From: Hungatella sp.
Lineage (GTDB): Bacteria > Bacillota > Clostridia > Lachnospirales > Lachnospiraceae
Assembly (NCBI GenBank): GCA_022795805.1
Contig: JAAWHK010000001.1
Coordinates: 1 to 64,000 of the forward strand
Direction of reading: 5' to 3'
DNA: 64,000 nt
Shown: positions 39,322 through 47,196 of the stretch, one piece after another
Layout: every line of letters begins with the position of its first letter
Position numbering within the stretch: the first letter of the stretch is position 1
Program-made: the position numbers and the translations under genes
The notes under the pieces: generated by a model
What the model was told of the DNA's origin: nothing
What the model saw: only the letters and a program-made list of their open reading frames with translations
Databases searched by the model: none

Positions 39322-40668
39322 ATGGCAAAGTTTGAGAATAAAACCGAGGAGCAGGCGAGGCAGGAAATCCTTGAAATAGTAGGAGAGTACTGTGACCGGT
39401 TCCACCAGAAAAAACCGTATGAGGAAGGGGACAGGATTCCCTATGCTTCCAGGGTCTACGACAGACATGAGATGGTGAATCTGGTGGACAGCGCCCTGGA
39501 GTTCTGGCTCACATCAGGGCGGTACACCGATGAATTCGAAAAGAAGCTGGCAGACTATCTCCAGGTAAAATTCTGTTCACTGGTTAACTCCGGCTCTTCG
39601 GCCAATCTGACGGCGTTCATGGCGCTCACATCGCCGCTTCTGGGAGAACGACAAATAAGAAGGGGGGATGAGATCATCACGGTGGCGGCAGGATTTCCCA
39701 CCACGGTGACGCCCATGATTCAGTACGGGGCGGTTCCGGTGTTTGTGGATGTGACGATTCCCCAATACAATATTGATGTGGACAGGCTGGAGGAGGCTTA
39801 TTCGGACAGGACGAAGGCTGTGATGCTGGCCCATACCCTGGGCAATCCCTTTGACCTGGCATCGGTGAAAGCGTTCTGCGGCAGGCACGGCCTGTGGCTG
39901 GTGGAAGATAACTGCGACGCCCTTGGAACCAGATACACCCTTGACGGGGAGGAGAAATTCTCCGGAACCATAGGGGATATAGGGACCTCCAGCTTTTATC
40001 CGCCCCATCATATGACCATGGGGGAGGGAGGAGCGGTGTACACGAACAATCCTCTGCTTCACAAGATCATCCGGTCTCTCCGTGACTGGGGACGGGACTG
40101 CGTCTGCCCCTCAGGCCACGATAATCTGTGCGGCCACCGATTTGACAGGCAGTACGGGCAGCTGCCTCTGGGGTACGACCATAAATACGTGTATTCTCAC
40201 TTCGGATATAATCTGAAGGCTACGGATATGCAGGCAGCCATCGGATGCGCGCAGCTGGATAAATTCCCCGGGTTTGTGGAGAGAAGGCGCCATAACTTTG
40301 ACAGGCTCTATGAGGGGCTTAAGGGAATCAAGGACAAGCTGATCCTTCCCCAGGCGGCTCAAAATTCCAGGCCAAGCTGGTTTGGATTCCTTATAACCTG
40401 CCGGGAGGGAACGGACCGCAATTCGGTGGTGCGGTATATTGAGAGCCAGGGTATCCAGACCAGGATGCTGTTTGCAGGCAATCTGACCAAACACCCCTGT
40501 TTCGATCAGATGAGGGAGGAACAGAAAGGGTACAGGGTCGTGGGAAGCCTTCAGGTGACGGACAGGATTATGCGGGACACCTTCTGGGTAGGCGTATACC
40601 CGGGCATGACGGATGAGATGATCGACCGTATGGCCAGGGTGATCCGGGAAGCAGCGGGACAGAGCTGA
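39322..40668 (+). CDS. rfbH: CDP-4-keto-6-deoxyglucose-3-dehydrase (RfbH/E1 family)
   Basis: SSFYPPHHMTMGEGGAVYT (His in place of the usual PLP Lys) and RDWGRDCVCPSGHDNLCGHRF Cys cluster. Confidence 0.95.
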   Translation: MAKFENKTEEQARQEILEIVGEYCDRFHQKKPYEEGDRIPYASRVYDRHEMVNLVDSALEFWLTSGRYTDEFEKKLADYLQVKFCSLVNSGSSANLTAFMALTSPLLGERQIRRGDEIITVAAGFPTTVTPMIQYGAVPVFVDVTIPQYNIDVDRLEEAYSDRTKAVMLAHTLGNPFDLASVKAFCGRHGLWLVEDNCDALGTRYTLDGEEKFSGTIGDIGTSSFYPPHHMTMGEGGAVYTNNPLLHKIIRSLRDWGRDCVCPSGHDNLCGHRFDRQYGQLPLGYDHKYVYSHFGYNLKATDMQAAIGCAQLDKFPGFVERRRHNFDRLYEGLKGIKDKLILPQAAQNSRPSWFGFLITCREGTDRNSVVRYIESQGIQTRMLFAGNLTKHPCFDQMREEQKGYRVVGSLQVTDRIMRDTFWVGVYPGMTDEMIDRMARVIREAAGQS

Positions 40669-40760
40669 GAAGGCCAGGATACAAGTCTGCCGGGAACAGG
40701 TGAATCCGTGGACGAAGGCAGGGCGGTTTTACGGACAGAGAACGAACAGGAGGATACACC

Positions 40761-41627
40761 ATGTCAGAGGAGAAGACAAAGGAGCTTTCCGCTTCCTATG
40801 ACCTGACTCCGGTGCATCGGGCCAATCTGAGGATCCTAAAAGAGATAGACAGAATCTGCAGAAAGTACGGGATTGAGTACATGATGGATTCGGGGACCCT
40901 TCTGGGGGCGGTGCGCCACCAGGGATTTATACCCTGGGACGATGACGCGGACGTCGCGTTTACTAGGGAGAATTATGAGAAATTTGCCAGGGTGGTGAGG
41001 AAAGAACTGCCGAAGGGAATGAAACTTCTGGAACCTCACCAGCTGGGAGGGGGAGAGGCGTTTTACGATTTTACGCCCAGAATCCTTTATATGAACAGCA
41101 AAACCCATGAGGACGGAGAGGAGATGGCGTTTTACGGGGGACGGCTGAATCATCTGTGGGTGGATCTGTTCATCCAGGACGACCTGCCTGAGTGCAGGGT
41201 GAAGGCGGCATGGATCAGGGCCCTTCACACGTTTGTGTACGGGCTGGCTATGGGCCACAGATACAGGCTGGATTACTCCAGATACAAAACCCCCGGAAGG
41301 ATAGCCGTGAAGCTGCTGGCTTCTGCCGGAAAACGAATTTCCATGAAGACCATCCGGAGAATGCAGTATGGCCTGGCAGTGCGGTACAACAAGGGACAAA
41401 GCCGGATCCGGTATTACAGCAACTATCAGCCAGACTATCTCTGTGTGACCATCGAAAAAGAGTGGAATCAGGAGACCGTGGATCTGCCCTTTGAGGATAC
41501 GGTTCTGATGGCGCCCAAAAACTGGGACCAGGTGCTGAAGCAGATTTACGGGGATTATATGCAGCTGCCCAGGGAGGAGGACAGGGTCCCCACCCATTCG
41601 GCCATAGAGATCCAGGTGACAGGATAA
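40761..41627 (+). CDS. LicD-family phosphotransferase
   Basis: YGIEYMMDSGTLLGAVRHQGFIPWDDDADVAF. Confidence 0.94.
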   Translation: MSEEKTKELSASYDLTPVHRANLRILKEIDRICRKYGIEYMMDSGTLLGAVRHQGFIPWDDDADVAFTRENYEKFARVVRKELPKGMKLLEPHQLGGGEAFYDFTPRILYMNSKTHEDGEEMAFYGGRLNHLWVDLFIQDDLPECRVKAAWIRALHTFVYGLAMGHRYRLDYSRYKTPGRIAVKLLASAGKRISMKTIRRMQYGLAVRYNKGQSRIRYYSNYQPDYLCVTIEKEWNQETVDLPFEDTVLMAPKNWDQVLKQIYGDYMQLPREEDRVPTHSAIEIQVTG

Positions 41628-41652
41628 CATATAGAAAGGGACCACAAAAGTC

Positions 41653-43293
41653 ATGGCAGAGAAAGCCAATGGAAACAGCGCGTCAAAGGCGGCGGTAATC
41701 CTGATATTTGTCGTGTTTGGCGGTTATCTTCTGCTGCAGTTTTCCAGAGTATTTATTTACTATGATGATTATGGATATTTATCTCTGAGTTACGCTTATG
41801 TAATGGAGGAGGCGGCGGGGACAGACTATAACCTGTCTCAGCTTCTGGAGTACATGGGACACCATTATTTTTACGGCAACGGGAGGCTTTTGTGTACGTT
41901 CCTCTATTTGCTGCTTTACCTGGCAGGGGGTCTTAAGCTTCTTCAGGTTTTTATGGCGGCGGCAGTGCTGACTGTGGCGGTGCTGTCCTACAGGGCCGCG
42001 GTGCTGACCCAATCGCCGGAAAACGGGGCGGGGCGGATCATGACAGCGGTTTTTACCTGCCTCCTGTACGGGCTGATGGGGATACATGTGAAGCGCCATG
42101 GAATATACTGGTTTGCCGCATCCTTTCTGTATGTTGTCCCGGCGGTAAGCGTAATCGGGCTGGGATGGATGTACTGCGGGACGATACGCAGAAAGAGAAG
42201 CCCAGTCTGGTGGCTGGGCTGCACGGTGCTGGCTTTTCTGGGGGCTTTCTCCCAGGAGCAGTGGCTGGTGGCAGTGCTGGCGATGATTCTGTCGGTGATG
42301 GCATATAAGCAGTACGTTCTTCACGGCACAGGTACAAAGACGGGGGAAGGACGAATATGTTCCCGGGATTTTCAGGTGCTGGCAGCGGCAGCGGCGGGAG
42401 CTCTTCCGATTCTCACATCGCCGGCGGTAAAGGACAGGATGGCCAGGGACGCCGCCTTTGCAAAACGCTCTTTCATCGGGAAGGTGATATACAATATAGA
42501 CGCCGTAACACGCCTGTTTTTTGCTCCTGATAACCAGAATTACATTTTTCTCCTTTTGATTATGGCGATGGCCATGACAGCTGTCATGATGGTGCGGGGA
42601 CAGGGAAACCGGAGAGCGCATGTGCTGTTTCCTGCAGTGTCGGCGGCAGCGGGGGCCTACCTGTTTACAGAGTGTCATGTGTGGGGGCATGGGGACAGAA
42701 ACCAGTATCTGACAGGGGCGGTCTGGCTCTTGTTCGCATATATTCTGTGGATGACGGCGCGGTTTCTGTATTTTACGTTTTCCAACAACAATGTCTTTCA
42801 GGGAATGCTGTGCATTGCCGGCTTTTTCTCTATGGCCTGCCTTGTGATCGTTCCCGAACTGCCGGAGAGGGTGCTTCTTCCCTATGTGCTGCTGTCTTTT
42901 TCCCTGCTGGGGTATATTTTCGGGGAGGTTTTTCTAAAGGACATCAGACTGCGAAAGGGCGGCGGAGTGTTTCTGCTGTGCATGGCGGCTGTAAGTCTTC
43001 CCAATATGCGAAATATTTACCGGGGATACAGCGCCAACTGGAAGGTGCATCAGTACAATGATGTGGTGCTCAGGCAGAATGCGGAGATGATTAAACAGGG
43101 GGAGCGAATCAAGGAGGTCCGTTTGTACCGGCTTTTGGACGAACTCTGCACGAAGGAGATGGTCTATGACCCGGGTTTTGACTTTATGATCTTCTGGATG
43201 TACGAGTACTATGACTTTCCTCCTAATGTTGCGTTTCTCTACGAGACGGTGGGAGACATGCAGGATTTGATTATTCAAGAGAAAAGAGATTAA
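41653..43293 (+). CDS. Large polytopic membrane protein (DUF6056/GT-C-like)
   Basis: Many TM helices; 'YYDDYGYLSLSYAY' in the first extracytoplasmic loop; in glycan locus. Confidence 0.6.
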   Translation: MAEKANGNSASKAAVILIFVVFGGYLLLQFSRVFIYYDDYGYLSLSYAYVMEEAAGTDYNLSQLLEYMGHHYFYGNGRLLCTFLYLLLYLAGGLKLLQVFMAAAVLTVAVLSYRAAVLTQSPENGAGRIMTAVFTCLLYGLMGIHVKRHGIYWFAASFLYVVPAVSVIGLGWMYCGTIRRKRSPVWWLGCTVLAFLGAFSQEQWLVAVLAMILSVMAYKQYVLHGTGTKTGEGRICSRDFQVLAAAAAGALPILTSPAVKDRMARDAAFAKRSFIGKVIYNIDAVTRLFFAPDNQNYIFLLLIMAMAMTAVMMVRGQGNRRAHVLFPAVSAAAGAYLFTECHVWGHGDRNQYLTGAVWLLFAYILWMTARFLYFTFSNNNVFQGMLCIAGFFSMACLVIVPELPERVLLPYVLLSFSLLGYIFGEVFLKDIRLRKGGGVFLLCMAAVSLPNMRNIYRGYSANWKVHQYNDVVLRQNAEMIKQGERIKEVRLYRLLDELCTKEMVYDPGFDFMIFWMYEYYDFPPNVAFLYETVGDMQDLIIQEKRD

Positions 43294-43297
43294 AGGC

Positions 43298-44293
43298 ATG
43301 GGAAATTTATTATCAGTTGTTGTGTCCGTCTACAATGAGGAGGCGGTGCTCAGGCAGTTTTACAGGGAAGTCAAAAAGGTGCTGGAAACTGCGAAGTGGG
43401 ACTATGAGCTTTTATTCGTCAATGACGGGAGCACAGACGGAAGCCTTTGTATTCTTCAGGAGCTGGCAGACAGGGACGCCCATGTGAAAATTATAGGATT
43501 TTCCAGGAACTTCGGCCACGAAGCCGCGATGATCGCGGGAATAGACTACAGCATCGGGGACGGGATTATCTGTATGGATGCGGATCTGCAGCACCCGCCG
43601 GAATGTATTTTGGAGATCATTGACAGATTCGAGAAGGGGTTTGAGGTCATCAATATGGTCCGAACCAAAAACGAGTCGGCGGGATGGTTTAAAAACATGG
43701 CGTCGTCGGCATTTTATAAGCTGATCAATGTGCTTTCGGACGTAAAATTCGAGAGCAATGCATCGGATTTTTTTGCCGTAAGCCGCAGAGTGGCAGATGT
43801 ACTGAAGGACAGCTACCGGGAAAAAGTACGGTTTTTGCGGGGCTATGTACAGAATGTAGGGTTCGCAAAGACTACGATTGCCTACGAGGCCGGGGTGAGA
43901 GCGGCAGGGGAGAGCAAATACAGCATCCGGAAGCTGTTTCAGTTTTCGGTCAACACGATTGTCTGTTTTTCCAACCTGCCCTTGAAGCTGGGAATCTACG
44001 CGGGGGTTATGGCCGCGCTTTTGGGCGTGGTGGTGATGGTCTATACGCTGTTTACGAGGGGAGGGGCTCCCAGCGGGTACGCCACCATCGTTGTACTTAA
44101 TTGTTTTATGTTTGCAATCCTGTTTGTCATTGTGGGGATCATGGGCGAATATATGGCCATATTATTCGCGGAGCTGAAAGACAGGCCCATCTATATCGTA
44201 GGGGAGACCAGGAATATTTCCTGTGAGCTCCAGGAGGGCAAGAGTCTGAAAAGAACAGGAGGGACTGGCAGAACAGGTAAAATTGAGGGGTGA
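43298..44293 (+). CDS. Glycosyltransferase family 2 with two C-terminal TM helices (GtrB/DPM1-like)
   Basis: LLSVVVSVYNEEAVLRQFYREV; FVNDGSTDGSL; GFSRNFGHEAAMIAGIDYS; MDADLQHPPE. Confidence 0.94.
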   Translation: MGNLLSVVVSVYNEEAVLRQFYREVKKVLETAKWDYELLFVNDGSTDGSLCILQELADRDAHVKIIGFSRNFGHEAAMIAGIDYSIGDGIICMDADLQHPPECILEIIDRFEKGFEVINMVRTKNESAGWFKNMASSAFYKLINVLSDVKFESNASDFFAVSRRVADVLKDSYREKVRFLRGYVQNVGFAKTTIAYEAGVRAAGESKYSIRKLFQFSVNTIVCFSNLPLKLGIYAGVMAALLGVVVMVYTLFTRGGAPSGYATIVVLNCFMFAILFVIVGIMGEYMAILFAELKDRPIYIVGETRNISCELQEGKSLKRTGGTGRTGKIEG

Positions 44294-44356
44294 CAGGTTG
44301 ACCTATTTTCTCACGGATTTCGGATACACTATCCTAAAAAAATAGGAGGGTGTGTC

Positions 44357-44596
44357 ATGAGAATTTGTGAGGCAACCAATTTGAGAATCAACGAGCTGCG
44401 AAAAGAGAGACGAATGACAGAGTATGCGCTGATTTATCAGGCCGGCATGCCTCCGTCAACCGTAAAGAGTATACTGCACGGAAAAAGTCAGAATCCCGGC
44501 ATTGTTAATATTAAGAAGATTGCAGAAGGACTCGGAGTTACCATGAGAGAATTCTACGATTCCGATATCTTCGACGAACTGGAGCCGGAGGATTAA
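44357..44596 (+). CDS. XRE-type helix-turn-helix regulator (79 aa)
   Basis: RINELRKERRMTEYALIYQAGMPPSTVKSILHGKSQNPGIVNIKKIAEGLGVTMREFY. Confidence 0.88.
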   Translation: MRICEATNLRINELRKERRMTEYALIYQAGMPPSTVKSILHGKSQNPGIVNIKKIAEGLGVTMREFYDSDIFDELEPED

Positions 44597-44611
44597 TCAA
44601 AGGAGTCTGGC

Positions 44612-45379
44612 ATGGTTGAAGTGGAGAGGGAAGTTATGGAGGTCGCTATGGAGGCGGGACATATTCTGCTGGAGAACGGGGCCGAAATATTTCGAGTGGA
44701 AGAAACCATAAACCGCATTTGCAGGCATTACGGGATAGAGTCCGGTAGTGCCTTTATTTTAAGCAACGGAATCTTTGTAACATCAGGAAATATGAGGGAG
44801 GAGACGTTTGCCAGGGTACAGCACATCCCTGTAAGCGGGTCCCACCTAAACAGGGTGGCCGCGGTGAACCAGCTGTCCAGAGAGGTGGAGGAAGGGCGGT
44901 ATACCATTGAGGAAGTCAGGGAGCATCTCAGAGAGATCCGGCAGATGCCGGGCAAATCCAACCATATGCAGATTCTTGGCTCCGGTGTGGGAAGCGGGGC
45001 GTTCTGCTACCTGTATGGCGGCAATCTGAGGGACTGCACGGCGGCATTTCTGGCAGGAGTTGTACTTTACGCGTTTGTCCTGTATATAAGCTCTCCGTAT
45101 TTTAACAAGATGGTGTCCAACATTGCGGGGGGCGCCGTGGCAACGGCGGCCTGCGTGGTTCTATATGAGCTGGGACTGGGACAGAATCTGGATCAGATGG
45201 TAATCGGCTCCATCATCCCCCTGGTGCCGGGGGTGGCATTTACCAATGCCATACGGGACATTGCCGATGAGAATTACATTTCGGGAACCGTGAGGATGAT
45301 AGACGCCCTGCTGGTGTTTTTCTGTATAGCCATGGGGGTGGGACTGGTTTATACGGTCAGGCAGCGTCTGATCGTGTGA
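44612..45379 (+). CDS. Threonine/serine exporter ThrE, large subunit-like
   Basis: GHILLENGAEIFRVEETINRICRHYGIES plus TM half. Confidence 0.88.
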   Translation: MVEVEREVMEVAMEAGHILLENGAEIFRVEETINRICRHYGIESGSAFILSNGIFVTSGNMREETFARVQHIPVSGSHLNRVAAVNQLSREVEEGRYTIEEVREHLREIRQMPGKSNHMQILGSGVGSGAFCYLYGGNLRDCTAAFLAGVVLYAFVLYISSPYFNKMVSNIAGGAVATAACVVLYELGLGQNLDQMVIGSIIPLVPGVAFTNAIRDIADENYISGTVRMIDALLVFFCIAMGVGLVYTVRQRLIV

Positions 45380-45395
45380 GGGGGAGGATAAAAAG

Positions 45396-45860
45396 ATGGC
45401 AGGACAGGTGATAGCGGCGGTGGCAGGAACCATAGGGTTCTCCGTGCTGTACAGTGTTCCCAGGGCGTACTACCCCTACTGCGGTATCATCGGAGGCGCG
45501 GGATGGTTTCTGTACTGTCTCCTGATCGAAGCGCATTCGGCGCCGGAGGCCACACTGTTCGCGGCGATTCTGGTGGTGCTGCTGTCCCGGCTTTTTGCCG
45601 TGAAGGAGAGATGCCCGGTGACGATTTTTCTTATCAGCGGCATATTTCCCCTGGTGCCGGGAGGCGGGATCTACTGGACCGCCTACTATATTGTGACAGG
45701 GGAGATGGAACTGGCGGCGCAAAAAGGATTTACGGCCGTCAAAGTGGCCGTGGCCATTGTGCTGGCCATTGTGTTTGTATTTCAGCTTCCCCAGAAGCTG
45801 TTTCAGGTGAAGTGGAGAAAGACAGATGACAGAAACGTACAGGAGAGGTGGAAACGATGA
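45396..45860 (+). CDS. Threonine/serine exporter ThrE, small (C-terminal half) subunit
   Basis: YYPYCGIIGGAGWFLYCLL; FLISGIFPLVPGGGIYWTAYYIV. Confidence 0.88.
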   Translation: MAGQVIAAVAGTIGFSVLYSVPRAYYPYCGIIGGAGWFLYCLLIEAHSAPEATLFAAILVVLLSRLFAVKERCPVTIFLISGIFPLVPGGGIYWTAYYIVTGEMELAAQKGFTAVKVAVAIVLAIVFVFQLPQKLFQVKWRKTDDRNVQERWKR

Positions 45861-47125
45861 TTTTGATTCGGGGCGGCCGGGTTATTGATACGGAGAAAAA
45901 GGAAGAGCGGGAAGCGGATGTGATAATTGAGGGGAACCGGATTGCGGGGATCGGTCATTATGAGGACGACGGAACCTGGGAGAAGGTGATCAATGCCGAA
46001 GGATGTGTGGTGGCGCCGGGGCTGGTGGATGTTCATGTGCATTTCAGAGACCCGGGACTGACCTATAAGGAGGACATCCGAACCGGAGCGGCAGCGGCGG
46101 CAGCCGGAGGGTTTACCACAGTGGTCTGCATGGCCAACACAAAACCGGTCATAGACAGCACGGAAACTTTGGAGTATGTTCTCGACAAAGGCAGACAGAC
46201 GGGAATCCATGTGCTGTCATGCGCTGCCGTATCCGTGGGAATGAAAGGACAGGAACTGGTGGATATGGAGGCTCTCAAGAAGGCGGGGGCCTGCGGTTTT
46301 ACGGACGACGGAATCCCCCTGATGAACGGGGAACTGCTTAGACAGGCCATGGAACAGGCGGCGCGCCTTGACATGCCCATCAGCCTTCACGAGGAGGACC
46401 CGGCGTTTATCGGCAACAACGGGATTAACCGCGGGGAGACGTCCAAAAAGCTGGGAATTTACGGTTCACCCGCTGTGGCAGAGGACAGCCTGGTGGCCAG
46501 AGACTGTATGATTGCCCTTCACACCAAAGCTCGGGTAAATATTCAGCACATCAGCTCCGCGAAAGCTCTTGAGGCCGTGAGACTGGCCAAAAAGATGGGA
46601 GCAAAAGTTACCGTGGAGGTGACGCCTCACCATTTTGCCCTGACCGAGGAGGCGGTACTGACCTATGGGACCCTGGCCAAGATGAATCCGCCCCTGCGCA
46701 CGGAGGCGGACAGGCAGGCCCTGGTGAAAGGACTTTCGGACGGGACCATCGACATCATAGCCACTGACCATGCCCCCCACAGCAGGGAGGAGAAGGAAAA
46801 GCCCCTGACAGAGGCTCCCAGCGGCATCATAGGCCTGGAGACGGCCCTGGCCCTGGCAGTCACAAAACTGGTGGACGAGGGTCATCTGACGATGGCGGAG
46901 CTGATGGCCAAGATGAGCCTGAACCCGGCGCGGCTTTACGGCCTTGAGTGCGGATATCTGGCCAAGGGCGCCCCGGCGGATCTGGTGATCTTCGATCCCA
47001 ATGAACCTTTTACGGCGGGAAATTTCCGCTCCAAAGCAGATAATTCACCTTTTGCCGGCTGGCAGCTGAGAGGCAGGGTGCACTATACCATCTGTGAAGG
47101 AGCGGTGGTATACAGCTGTTTGTAG
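45857..47125 (+). CDS. pyrC: Dihydroorotase
   Basis: GLVDVHVHFRDPGLTYKEDI; DIIATDHAPHSREEKEKP; ATGA overlap with upstream gene. Confidence 0.95.
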   Translation: MILIRGGRVIDTEKKEEREADVIIEGNRIAGIGHYEDDGTWEKVINAEGCVVAPGLVDVHVHFRDPGLTYKEDIRTGAAAAAAGGFTTVVCMANTKPVIDSTETLEYVLDKGRQTGIHVLSCAAVSVGMKGQELVDMEALKKAGACGFTDDGIPLMNGELLRQAMEQAARLDMPISLHEEDPAFIGNNGINRGETSKKLGIYGSPAVAEDSLVARDCMIALHTKARVNIQHISSAKALEAVRLAKKMGAKVTVEVTPHHFALTEEAVLTYGTLAKMNPPLRTEADRQALVKGLSDGTIDIIATDHAPHSREEKEKPLTEAPSGIIGLETALALAVTKLVDEGHLTMAELMAKMSLNPARLYGLECGYLAKGAPADLVIFDPNEPFTAGNFRSKADNSPFAGWQLRGRVHYTICEGAVVYSCL

Positions 47126-47196
47126 AAACGAAAAGCCGGTTCTTTCTCGTTATTTCCTGCATAAACATGGAGAGAGAAAGAAAAGGGCGGTCCGGC

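Noticed and set aside
38236-39468. 410-aa minus-strand ORF
   Set aside because: Antisense to rfbG/rfbH, which have clear family signatures.
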